Positions 6,838-13,842 of a stretch of DNA of 26,433 bases are shown in pieces. The position numbers and the translations under genes were made by a program. Source of the DNA: JAQTNP01 sp964616145 (GTDB lineage Bacteria > Patescibacteriota > Minisyncoccia > Minisyncoccales > PEYH01); the NCBI GenBank assembly GCA_964616145.1, contig CAZTRD010000013.1:1-26433 (forward strand). Reading direction: 5' to 3'. Below the pieces are notes generated by a model that was given only the letters and a program-made list of their open reading frames with translations, ran no database searches and had not been told where the DNA came from. Within the stretch, counting starts at the first letter, position 1. Every line of letters starts with the position of its first letter.

Positions 6838-7923
6838 ATGGGAAAGGTAACAGACAAAACAAACAGTCCAGAAGCTAAGGCGGACTTAAACCAGGAGATA
6901 AAAGAAACCGAGGATAAGAAGCGCAACGCGGTGAATGCTTTATTATCCACTCTTGATTTGCCGGTAGATAAAAAAACGCCAGGGGAAATCAAAGCTAAGG
7001 AAACCCCCGAAGAAGTTAAGGAAGAACCAGAGAAAAAGGGAACGCCAGAGAAGAAAGAACCTGAGGTTGAGGAGTTTGAGTCAGATAAGACTGATGAAGA
7101 AATCCTCGCAGCTGATGACAAAGACTTAAACGATAAAGAGAAGGAATATAAAAAACAACTCCAAGCGGCAGAGAATGATGAAGAGTTAATTCCTAAGTCT
7201 AAAGTCGAAAAGAGATTTAAACAGCTGACAGAGGAAATCAGGAAACTTAAATCTGTTCAGAAGCCGGAGGAGACAACCGATACCGACATGGCTCGGCTTG
7301 AAAATATGTCTCCTGAAAAACTGGCTGATCTCAGGCAAAAGATACGCCACGAAATCAGGGAAGGCAACAGAGGTATTGCCAAAGGTGAAGAGATAGACGA
7401 AAAGCGTCTTGACGAACTGGATGTTCTCGCGGACAAGGTAGACGAAGCGATAAGGACAGCTCCGGTAAGATTTCAAAAGACGCAGGTTGCTTTGTATAAC
7501 AAGGCGGCTGAAGAAATAACAGGCGAACTTTCTGAAAGCCTTTCCGAAGAAGAGATGGAAAAGGCTTGCCCGGAAATAAAAGATATTGCTGAGGGGATAT
7601 ACTCGAATTATCCCAAGTTACAGCAATCGGAAGAAGGGCAGGCATTGGCGTTGAAACTGGCAAGCGATCACTGGAAGGCGAAGAGGGAGTTTTCATTAGG
7701 CAAATCAGAGGCGGATAGACTGAAGCAGACACACCGGAAACTGCTCCGCAAGGTAACTTTAGATTCTAACGTCATTAAGGGCGATAAAGGCCGCAAAGAC
7801 TTAGATGATTTAAAGACTAGGGCGGGCAGGGGTGGGACTGACGAAGACAGAAGAATATTCGTCAAGGCACACCCAATGTTCAACGTTGACGCGCTTATCC
7901 CTGAGGAGTTTAAAGGGAGGTAA
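6838..7923 (+). CDS. Scaffolding-type protein
   Basis: This encodes a 361-residue, very acidic and Lys/Glu-rich helical protein directly before the major capsid gene, the classic place and composition of a phage scaffold. Residues 1-120 are low-complexity and charged, with Pro/Glu/Lys repeats. The middle (about 125-230) is helical with coiled-coil character. The C-terminus is basic (RKLLRKV, GRKDLDDLKTRAGRGG), as scaffolds often use a basic end to bind the shell. The ATG at 6838 is chosen because AAAGGAGG at 6823-6830 sits at the right distance; a GTG at 6817 is upstream in frame. Confidence 0.75.
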   Translation: MGKVTDKTNSPEAKADLNQEIKETEDKKRNAVNALLSTLDLPVDKKTPGEIKAKETPEEVKEEPEKKGTPEKKEPEVEEFESDKTDEEILAADDKDLNDKEKEYKKQLQAAENDEELIPKSKVEKRFKQLTEEIRKLKSVQKPEETTDTDMARLENMSPEKLADLRQKIRHEIREGNRGIAKGEEIDEKRLDELDVLADKVDEAIRTAPVRFQKTQVALYNKAAEEITGELSESLSEEEMEKACPEIKDIAEGIYSNYPKLQQSEEGQALALKLASDHWKAKREFSLGKSEADRLKQTHRKLLRKVTLDSNVIKGDKGRKDLDDLKTRAGRGGTDEDRRIFVKAHPMFNVDALIPEEFKGR

Positions 7924-7927
7924 CAAA

Positions 7928-8860
7928 ATGGGAGTGCTTTACGGAACAACTTACAAAACGACAGGTAATCGCGAGGGCTTGACTGATGTAATCGCTGATT
8001 TATTCATGGATGATACGCCATTGTTTTCCATGAGCGAAAAAGTCAACGCTATATCAACCAAGCACGAATGGCAGGAAGATGCACTCGCTACGGCAAGCCG
8101 AACTGGTATTGTTGAAGGAGCTGACTTAACTTACGCGCAGACTACGGCAAGGACGAGGCTCTACAATTATACTCAAATCAGGCTTCGCAACTGGGCTGTA
8201 TCTTTTACCCAGATGGCAGTAACGACTGCCGGCATCAAAGACGATGTTGCCCGTGAACTGATGAAGGCAATGAAAGCAATCGCAACAGACTACGAGACAC
8301 AGTTATTGACAACTGGTGATAGGACAGTCGGGACAACCGGAGTCGCAAGAGAATCAAGAGGGTTACTAAAGGCAATCGTAAGTAACACCGGCTATGGTTC
8401 AGGTGGAGCTTCCGGAGACGCGGCAACGAGCCAGCTTACAGAAGATGTAATTAACGCTCGCTTACAGGAGATTTGGGATGCGGGCGGCAATCCGAGAGCC
8501 TTAATATGCGGCGGGTATCAGAAGAGAGTAATCTCCAAGAAATTCTCTGCAAAGACAGGGTTCACTTTCAACATCGAAGCCTCAACACGCCAAGCGATAG
8601 CTAATATTAACAAATACGAAGGGTCGTTTGGAACTATTGATATTATTCCAGACAAGTTTTTTGCCCAGACAAAACGCCTCGCGATTATCACTCCTGAGAT
8701 GATTAAGATAGCTGTCCTTAGAGACATCAAGCAATATAAGGGCGCACCGACAGCTTCTACGATCAAGGGATGGGTTGAAGGCGAGATGTGTCTACAATGG
8801 GGTAATGAGAAGGCACACGCTGAACAGTATAGTTTACAAAATAGTGGAGCGATAGCTTAA
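7928..8860 (+). CDS. Major capsid protein, SU10/DUF5309-like
   Basis: This 310-residue protein should form the icosahedral shell in the HK97 fold. The N-terminal REGLTDVIADLFMDDTPLFS followed by HEWQEDAL, the repeated ADLTYAQTTARTRLYNYTQI region, and the C-terminal WGNEKAHAEQY are features of the SU10-type capsid family known as DUF5309. The ATG at 7928 is chosen over an upstream in-frame start because GGGAGG at 7915-7920 is well placed and the family begins here. It overlaps nothing and ends just before a strong terminator, which is expected for the most highly made protein. Confidence 0.9.
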   Translation: MGVLYGTTYKTTGNREGLTDVIADLFMDDTPLFSMSEKVNAISTKHEWQEDALATASRTGIVEGADLTYAQTTARTRLYNYTQIRLRNWAVSFTQMAVTTAGIKDDVARELMKAMKAIATDYETQLLTTGDRTVGTTGVARESRGLLKAIVSNTGYGSGGASGDAATSQLTEDVINARLQEIWDAGGNPRALICGGYQKRVISKKFSAKTGFTFNIEASTRQAIANINKYEGSFGTIDIIPDKFFAQTKRLAIITPEMIKIAVLRDIKQYKGAPTASTIKGWVEGEMCLQWGNEKAHAEQYSLQNSGAIA

Positions 8861-8867
8861 ACACAAT

Positions 8868-8897
8868 GGGGCCGGAGGAAACTTCGGCCCCCTTTTT
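8868..8897 (+). terminator. Rho-independent terminator after the capsid gene
   Basis: GGGGCCGGA (8868-8876) pairs with TTCGGCCCC (8883-8891) around GGAAAC, followed by C and five T. The stem is GC-rich. It separates the head genes from the glycan block, though downstream genes have no obvious promoter, so partial read-through is likely. Confidence 0.9.
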
Positions 8898-8901
8898 AAC
8901 T

Positions 8902-9069
8902 ATGACTTCAGGTTGTGAGTGGATGGCTAAAAGTTTCAAAGTTCCTATGCACGAAAAGCATAGAGAGAACCCGTGCCTTGACTGCATAAACAATAAATAT
9001 CGCGGCGGCGATATAGAGAAGTGCGATAACTGCGAAGGATACAATCATCATGAAACTAAGCGGGAATAG
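8902..9069 (+). CDS. Small zinc-ribbon-like protein
   Basis: This 55-residue protein contains two CxxC pairs, CLDC at residues 25-28 and CDNC at 41-44, spaced as in a small zinc ribbon. The end is His-rich (GYNHHETKRE). An in-frame ATG at 8866 exists but lies in the terminator, so the start at 8902 is preferred; ATG 8923 is another option. No ribosome site is obvious. The role is unknown. Its stop region overlaps the next small gene (start 9050). Confidence 0.55.
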   Translation: MTSGCEWMAKSFKVPMHEKHRENPCLDCINNKYRGGDIEKCDNCEGYNHHETKRE

Positions 9070-9208
9070 ATTAGAGATGTCATCAGGTGAAATCCGTCAT
9101 TTTGCCTCAGCAGGAAAACGGGATAGATTCGAGCGTGCCGCGGCATTTTTTAAGGCGCATCCATTGAAAGCAAAAAAAGTTTACGGTAAGAAATCATTAA
9201 AGAAATGA
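9050..9208 (+). CDS. Small basic protein found after capsid genes
   Basis: This 52-residue basic protein starts MKLSGNRLEMSSGEIRHFAS, continues with KRDRFERAAAFFKAHP, and ends in a Lys-rich tail. It overlaps the gene before it by 20 bases and the next start as ATGA. The pattern of Ser-x-G-E-I-x-H-F-A-S followed by an R-F-E helix looks like a small protein seen in other phage genomes near capsid genes, but I cannot name a function. Confidence 0.6.
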   Translation: MKLSGNRLEMSSGEIRHFASAGKRDRFERAAAFFKAHPLKAKKVYGKKSLKK

Positions 9209-9723
9209 TAGGCGGAGAATACATTAAACATTATAAGCAAACGATATATTATCCGGTATGGCAACATATCTTGAAATACATAAGGCAGATACCAGAACCA
9301 AAGATTTTAGAGATAGGTTGCGGCGCGGGGCAGTTAGCGCACTTTTTATACGATGAAGGGTTTAAGGATTACAAGGGCTTTGATATCAACGCAGAAATGC
9401 TTGCGATAGCAAGGAAGAATTCGCCTCAAGATTTTGCGTTGGCGGATATAAGAAGCAAGGAAAGTTATCCGGCAGATTATAACATAGTGATAGCGACTGA
9501 GGTATTAGAACACCTGGAAAACGATTTGGAGATATTCAAGAATTTAAAGAAGGGCGTTAATTTTTTATTCAGTCTACCGACTTTTAAGTGCGATGGTCAT
9601 TTAAGATGGTTTGATAATGGCCCGGCAATCACCAACTATTATTTTGACTGCCTTTATATTAAAAACCTGATGTGGATGCGTAAATCGGGAAAATGGTATA
9701 TAGGTTGGGGGATCGCTAGATGA
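9205..9723 (+). CDS. Class I SAM-dependent methyltransferase
   Basis: This 172-residue protein has the Rossmann methyltransferase signature: EIGCGAG at residues 36-42, an acidic residue ending strand 2 (GFD, D60), D81 for adenine binding, and EVLEHLE at 99-105. There is no DNA-type catalytic motif, so a small molecule, sugar or protein is the probable acceptor. It is shorter than the family average, with a compact C-terminus. ATGA overlaps link it to both neighbours. As the first enzyme of the glycan block it may methylate a sugar, but its true substrate cannot be read from the sequence. Confidence 0.85.
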   Translation: MIGGEYIKHYKQTIYYPVWQHILKYIRQIPEPKILEIGCGAGQLAHFLYDEGFKDYKGFDINAEMLAIARKNSPQDFALADIRSKESYPADYNIVIATEVLEHLENDLEIFKNLKKGVNFLFSLPTFKCDGHLRWFDNGPAITNYYFDCLYIKNLMWMRKSGKWYIGWGIAR

Positions 9724-10136
9724 GTGAAGGGGCAAGGATAGATGCCATAAACGAGGTAAGCAAGAGCACGAGGGCGCTTGATAATCTTGATGAGTTCGTC
9801 AAAAAGGTCGCCAAAAAGTATGTGGAAAATAAACTTTGGAATTTCCCTCAACTTTGCCTTGAAGCCCGCAGGGTCAATTATTTAAAGAAACAGGAACTTG
9901 AAAAATTGGGAAACCCTGGAGGTTGGTCTGAGAAAAGAGATTTCAAATATGATTATATCATCCCCACGGAACTTTATATGTTTATGACTAATATGATTTA
10001 TCGCAACTTTTGGGCTAAAGAGAACGAGAGGGTCTGGCGGTCATTCATGCGTGGGATTATGCGCGGGACTGATCCGATGGAGTTATTAAAGAAGGTGAGA
10101 ATTTATTATGGGTCGCTCGCTAACCAAGTTAACTAA
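9720..10136 (+). CDS. Unknown protein in the glycan block
   Basis: This encodes a 138-residue protein joined to the methyltransferase by an ATGA overlap. The N-terminal part is helical and charged. The middle is aromatic-rich (YDYIIPTELYMFMTNMIYRNFWAKE) and the C-terminus has RSFMRGIMRGTDPMELL. No catalytic motif, signal peptide or clear transmembrane segment is seen. It overlaps the next gene by 29 bases. I do not recognise a family. Confidence 0.7.
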   Translation: MSEGARIDAINEVSKSTRALDNLDEFVKKVAKKYVENKLWNFPQLCLEARRVNYLKKQELEKLGNPGGWSEKRDFKYDYIIPTELYMFMTNMIYRNFWAKENERVWRSFMRGIMRGTDPMELLKKVRIYYGSLANQVN

Positions 10137-10587
10137 ACGGGAAATACCGAATAAGGCGATCTTTGACTCTCGCTTCGTAGTCGAGGTCTGTGAGAAGATG
10201 CATCTTCATTATCGCAACCTACGCATTCTTTTAAGCCTGCCCGATTTCCTTGAATTAGCCAGGGGATTTATTGCGGCTATGGAAAGATGGGAGAAATTAA
10301 GTCAACCAGAGCCTAAAGAGGGGCAGCATATCGAATTATGCCGCAGAAAGGTGGCTACGGAGGCCTACAATGAGCAAATACAGGTTAATCTTAACCAGAA
10401 TCTATACAATGCCAATAAGGACAAGATTTATGCCGCCGGCGCAGAATTTGAGGAAGAGAAATATATCCATCTAAAGGTGAGGGATTTAAGAATAGAGTTA
10501 AGTTTGAAGGAATTTGGGGAGTTTGCGGATGCCGTTGCCGAAGCCAAAAGAGGACTTGAAAACAGCAATATTAGTCCCCTGTTATAA
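10108..10587 (+). CDS. Unknown protein with an internal duplication
   Basis: This 159-residue protein contains the same module twice. Residues 31-62 read MHLHYRNLRILLSLPDFLEL and on, and residues 120-151 read IHLKVRDLRIELSLKEFGEF and on, each followed by an Ala/Glu-rich helix. Each module looks like two strands and two helices. No catalytic residues stand out. It overlaps both neighbours (29 bases upstream, 59 downstream) in different frames. Being inside the glycan block it may be a binding or scaffolding protein, but that is a guess. Confidence 0.7.
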   Translation: MGRSLTKLTKREIPNKAIFDSRFVVEVCEKMHLHYRNLRILLSLPDFLELARGFIAAMERWEKLSQPEPKEGQHIELCRRKVATEAYNEQIQVNLNQNLYNANKDKIYAAGAEFEEEKYIHLKVRDLRIELSLKEFGEFADAVAEAKRGLENSNISPLL

Positions 10588-11260
10588 GCGCCCCGAATAC
10601 ACCGCAAAGTGTATCAAGGCCTTAGAGGAAGCGCAGGAATATCCGAATGTAACATTTTTTCTTGTTGATGATGGTTCGGAAGATACGACAGCGGATATTC
10701 TAAGACACGCGAATTTTCCTAAAGAGGTTATTGTTCATTCGGTGAACAAGGGGCTTCGCAACACCTTGATAGATTATATCGAATGGGCGAGAGGAAACGA
10801 TTTCGACATAATGGGTGTAGTCGGAAACGATTGCCTCATGCCTAAAAACTGGCTGAATAATTTGCTTATGATCTTTGAAAAATCAGATGTGCAAGTGCTT
10901 TCTCCGAATGTCTTTCCATCTAACGCGGCTTATAGGTATGGTAAGAAAGTAGAAGGTCTGCCTTATATGCCTTCGCAGATAGTCGGCGGTTTATGGTTTA
11001 TGTATGTTGACTTAGTTAAAGGAATGGAGTTTGTAAGACACGATGTAGGGGGAATTAAAGCAGCGTTTAATATCCTGAAACAAATTCTCATTGAGAAAGA
11101 CCCTAAAGTCGGGTGGGCGGATGAGATCACAGTGCAAGACTTGGGCCACTGGTCGGGGATGCATCCAGAGTATATAAAGAGCGAAGAACACATGAAATAT
11201 TACCAGGAGATAGGAAGGAATACCGATATGAAAAAACTATTCTGGTATCCTTTATTTTAA
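10529..11260 (+). CDS. Family 2-type glycosyltransferase
   Basis: This 243-residue enzyme of the GT-A fold transfers a sugar from a nucleotide sugar to an acceptor. After TAILVPCYKRPEYT at residues 12-25 come the nucleotide-binding VDDGSEDT (46-53), SVNKG (71-75), and VVGNDCLMP (97-105), where D101 takes the metal-binding DxD position. The ATG at 10529 has GGGGAG at 10517-10522 and is preferred to a TTG at 10514. There is no membrane segment, so the enzyme is cytoplasmic. It overlaps the duplication protein by 59 bases. Confidence 0.88.
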   Translation: MPLPKPKEDLKTAILVPCYKRPEYTAKCIKALEEAQEYPNVTFFLVDDGSEDTTADILRHANFPKEVIVHSVNKGLRNTLIDYIEWARGNDFDIMGVVGNDCLMPKNWLNNLLMIFEKSDVQVLSPNVFPSNAAYRYGKKVEGLPYMPSQIVGGLWFMYVDLVKGMEFVRHDVGGIKAAFNILKQILIEKDPKVGWADEITVQDLGHWSGMHPEYIKSEEHMKYYQEIGRNTDMKKLFWYPLF

Positions 11261-11268
11261 AGGTAAAA

Positions 11269-11904
11269 ATGGGAATAGACAAAAAAAGAATTTTAATCCT
11301 GGCCCCACATACTGACGATGGAGAGTTTGGTTGCGGGGGAACAATCGCCAAGTTTACGAGAGAGAAGAAAGAAGTATATTATGTGGCTTTCTCGTCTTGT
11401 GAAAAATCCGTTCCGCCTGAATTTCCACAGAATATATTGAAAAAGGAGATAAGGAACGCCGTCAAGGTTTTAGGCATCAAAGAAGAAGACCTTATACTTT
11501 TAGATTATCCGGTGAGGGACTTTCCGAAATACAGGCAGGAAATTCTTGACGAGATGATCTGTTTAAAAAAGACACTTCAGCCGGACTTGGTATTACTCCC
11601 GTCTACTTTTGACACGCATCAAGATCATCAGGTGATATCGCAAGAAGGACACAGGGCGTTTAAAGATTTATCCTTAATCGGATATGAGATGCCCCATAAC
11701 AATTTACAATTCCATACTAACTTATTCATGGGCTTAACAGCCGAGGACTTATCTCTAAAGATAGCAGCACTTGAATGTTATAAATCTCAGTATCATCGTC
11801 CTTACGCGCAAAAGGCATACATCGAATCATTGGCAAGGGTAAGGGGTGGTCAAATAGGTATTCCTTATGCCGAGGCTTTTGAAATTATAAGATGGGTAAA
11901 TTAA
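11269..11904 (+). CDS. PIG-L/LmbE-type N-acetyl sugar deacetylase
   Basis: This 211-residue zinc hydrolase removes acetyl groups from N-acetylated sugars such as GlcNAc. It shows the family signature APHTDDGEFGCGG at residues 12-24 (H14, D16, D17) and the second zinc motif THQDH at 116-120. The length is typical of the family. It starts 8 bases after the glycosyltransferase that precedes it, and that pairing suggests the sugar transferred there may be de-N-acetylated. Confidence 0.92.
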   Translation: MGIDKKRILILAPHTDDGEFGCGGTIAKFTREKKEVYYVAFSSCEKSVPPEFPQNILKKEIRNAVKVLGIKEEDLILLDYPVRDFPKYRQEILDEMICLKKTLQPDLVLLPSTFDTHQDHQVISQEGHRAFKDLSLIGYEMPHNNLQFHTNLFMGLTAEDLSLKIAALECYKSQYHRPYAQKAYIESLARVRGGQIGIPYAEAFEIIRWVN

Positions 11905-12032
11905 GGATAAGCGATATTACTAAAGCCGCGGAGAGAAATACGGATTACGAGATAGTGCTTAAAAGTTTATTTAAGGAAGTAAAGCCGATATATACAGGTT
12001 TTATGGGAAGGATAATTTATAAATGCGAGTAA
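11892..12032 (+). CDS. Small unknown protein, 46 residues
   Basis: ATG at 11892 overlaps the end of the deacetylase gene and opens a 46-residue frame, MGKLRISDITKAAERNTDYE and on, ending GFMGRIIYKCE. It overlaps the next small frame by 10 bases. The tight chain of overlaps supports it, but no family is seen. No ribosome site is clear because the start is inside the preceding gene. Confidence 0.5.
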   Translation: MGKLRISDITKAAERNTDYEIVLKSLFKEVKPIYTGFMGRIIYKCE

Positions 12033-12175
12033 AAGCAATGCCTAAAAATGCAATAATTGCTTTACGAAAATGGCAAAGAAAGTTTAAGAAAAATTATATT
12101 ATTCCCGAAAAATTTATTTGCAATAAATGTGGAATTGTAAAATCAGCTCAGTATTTGCAAGAGGTAATCAAATGA
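12023..12175 (+). CDS. Small basic protein with one CxxC pair
   Basis: This 50-residue frame begins at ATG 12023 and ends with TGA overlapping the WbqC-like start (ATGA, 12172-12175). It is Lys-rich at the N-terminus (LRKWQRKFKKNYIIP) and contains CNKC at residues 33-36, half of a zinc knuckle. The function is unknown. The coupling to the next gene is the best support. Confidence 0.55.
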   Translation: MRVKAMPKNAIIALRKWQRKFKKNYIIPEKFICNKCGIVKSAQYLQEVIK

Positions 12176-12738
12176 AGTGTGCAATCCACCAACCGAATTT
12201 TTGTCCCTGGCTCCCCTTTTTCCAAAAATTGCACCAAGCGGATATATTCGTGGTCTTAAAGGAAGTGCAGTTTCCTAAGAATAGTTGGACTAACCGTTGC
12301 CAGGTAAACGGTAAGTGGTGGACTAACCCTGTTGAACACGGTCTCGTGCCGATTAAGGATAAGAAATACGCCACAGGACAGTCGGTGTTTGAGATAAATA
12401 TGTTATGGATTTTAGCCATAGCGAAACTCTTGAACATAGACACAGGCAAGATAAAACTTGATTTTCCGACGGAGAGCAAAGGAACGGAACGGATAGTAGA
12501 GATATGTAAACATTATGGAGCTGATGAATATTTGGCTAATCCGGAAGCAACTCTGAATTACCTTGATGAGAAAATGCTCAAGGATAACAAGATAAAACTT
12601 GTGCCTTTTGTGAGTCATCACAAGAAGCACGTCTTTGAGTATTTCAACGAGATAGGAATTGAGAAAACAAGGAGCTTATTGAATGAGTATAATAATGAAT
12701 CCGCCGCCGTTAAGCAGGCGGCAGGAAAAACGGCTTAG
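12172..12738 (+). CDS. WbqC-like protein of polysaccharide clusters
   Basis: This 188-residue protein begins MKCAIHQPNFCPWLPFFQKL, the hallmark of the WbqC-like family (Pfam PF08889), followed by ADIFVVLKEVQF and a conserved NRCQVNG. Members sit in O-antigen and other sugar clusters and are proposed to act on amino sugars; the exact reaction is not settled. Homologues are usually somewhat longer, and the end here (ESAAVKQAAGKTA) is encoded by an inverted repeat shared with a second frame, so the C-terminus may have been changed. The ATG at 12172 is chosen over an upstream in-frame GTG at 12127 because of the ATGA overlap and family alignment. Confidence 0.85.
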   Translation: MKCAIHQPNFCPWLPFFQKLHQADIFVVLKEVQFPKNSWTNRCQVNGKWWTNPVEHGLVPIKDKKYATGQSVFEINMLWILAIAKLLNIDTGKIKLDFPTESKGTERIVEICKHYGADEYLANPEATLNYLDEKMLKDNKIKLVPFVSHHKKHVFEYFNEIGIEKTRSLLNEYNNESAAVKQAAGKTA

Positions 12739-12859
12739 GCGGATAGTCAAGGAAGAAACCCGGAAGGAATCGCTAAGTTATATGAATAACCTACTAAGAA
12801 ATAAGAATTTTTGGGGCAGGTTGCAAATTGCGTGGGGGATAATGAAATGCAAGATTTAA
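12695..12859 (+). CDS. Small basic protein, 54 residues
   Basis: The frame MNPPPLSRRQEKRLRRIVKEE starts inside the last 44 bases of the WbqC-like gene and ends inside the start of the kinase fusion gene. The C-terminus, NKNFWGRLQIAWGIMKCKI, is an amphipathic or membrane-proximal helix and resembles short proteins seen in other phage genomes. Its function is unknown. Confidence 0.45.
   Translation: MNPPPLSRRQEKRLRRIVKEETRKESLSYMNNLLRNKNFWGRLQIAWGIMKCKI
12699..12744 (+). other. GC-rich inverted repeat at the end of the WbqC-like gene
   Basis: ATCCGCCGCCGTT (12699-12711) can pair with AACGGC (12729-12734) plus GGCGGAT (12738-12744), a 13-pair stem with a three-base bulge. A competing inner hairpin of GCCGCC with GGCGGC is also possible. 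No T run follows. Confidence 0.6.
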
Positions 12860-13842
12860 AACAATTTTTCTCTTTTATGAATGATATAAACTTCCCCTAT
12901 ATCGTATTGCGAAACTGGGATGGACTTCCTTTCTCTGCCGAGTTAGGGGAACATTCAGATTTAGACCTGCTTGTCTATGATTTAGAACACTGGAAGGAAA
13001 TCTATCCTGAAGCTAAACAGGTTTATCCAGACCCGCGCGTGCAATTCAAGGTTCCGGTGAACGGAAGTTTTGTTCAGGTTGATGTAAGGCATACCGGAGA
13101 CGGTTATTACCCTACTCGTTTTGAAAAACTATTACTTGATACAAGAGAGCAACATCCTAGCGGGTTTTTTATCCCTTCCTTTCCGCTTTTCCGTATTGCC
13201 CTTGCCTATCATTGTGTTCACCATAAGAATGAGAATAAATATGCCCGCTGGCTGGGCGAGATAAAGATTGAAGAACTCCTTTCCGCACTAAAAGAATCTG
13301 ACATCGGCTGGGTTGAGCCGAAAGACCCAAGCGTAGGCAGGTTTAACCAATACCTTAAAGGCGCGACCGCAATCATAGAAAAACAGGATGGGAAAGTCAT
13401 CAAACAGCAAACGAATTACCTGGATTATGACTTACTTAAAAATGAAGTCCGTATTTTATCTAAATGCGATTCACGGCATTTTCCTAAGATTATTAAAGCA
13501 GATGAAAACTCGATAGAGTTAGAGGATTGTGGAAGCGACTTAACTGTTGACAATCTACCAGATAACTGGAAAGAGCAACTGGTAGAGATCATAAAGGATT
13601 TAAGGACTTGCAATATAGAACACCGCGACATCAAGCCCGACAACTTGATGGTCAAGAATGGCATCATAAAACTGATAGACTTCGGCTGGGCAAGGTTTAA
13701 AGATGATCCACCCGATAATCCGCCATCCTGTTTAGGGTATCCTTATAAGCCTACTTATGGCTGGGATGATAACTTCAGTATGGCAAAGGTAATCAAGGAG
13801 TTTGATTATAAGAAGGAGAATAATGAAAATCCTGGGCTTTGA
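12847..13842 (+). CDS. Fusion of a nucleotidyltransferase-like domain and a protein kinase-like domain
   Basis: This 331-residue protein has two parts. Residues 1-165 resemble uncharacterised nucleotidyltransferases: IVLRNWDGLP (19-28), the acidic pair in EHSDLDLLV (35-43), and a third acidic residue in VDVR (D79). Residues 172-325 are kinase-like with all core residues: K186 in VIKQ, E200 as the helix C glutamate, the catalytic HRDIKPDN (259-266) and the metal-binding DFG (278-280). Both domains look catalytically intact. Start ATG 12847 has GGGGG at 12834-12838; an upstream TTG at 12811 is less likely. The substrate could be a sugar, a lipid carrier or a protein. Confidence 0.8.
   Translation: MQDLKQFFSFMNDINFPYIVLRNWDGLPFSAELGEHSDLDLLVYDLEHWKEIYPEAKQVYPDPRVQFKVPVNGSFVQVDVRHTGDGYYPTRFEKLLLDTREQHPSGFFIPSFPLFRIALAYHCVHHKNENKYARWLGEIKIEELLSALKESDIGWVEPKDPSVGRFNQYLKGATAIIEKQDGKVIKQQTNYLDYDLLKNEVRILSKCDSRHFPKIIKADENSIELEDCGSDLTVDNLPDNWKEQLVEIIKDLRTCNIEHRDIKPDNLMVKNGIIKLIDFGWARFKDDPPDNPPSCLGYPYKPTYGWDDNFSMAKVIKEFDYKKENNENPGL

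Noticed and set aside
6669..7121. 150-residue minus-strand frame over the scaffold gene
   Set aside because: Ser/Phe/Leu-rich antisense of a Glu/Lys-rich gene; such frames arise from composition alone.
7668..7949. Minus-strand frames opposite scaffold and capsid genes
   Set aside because: They oppose genes with strong protein-level evidence and lack starts with ribosome sites.
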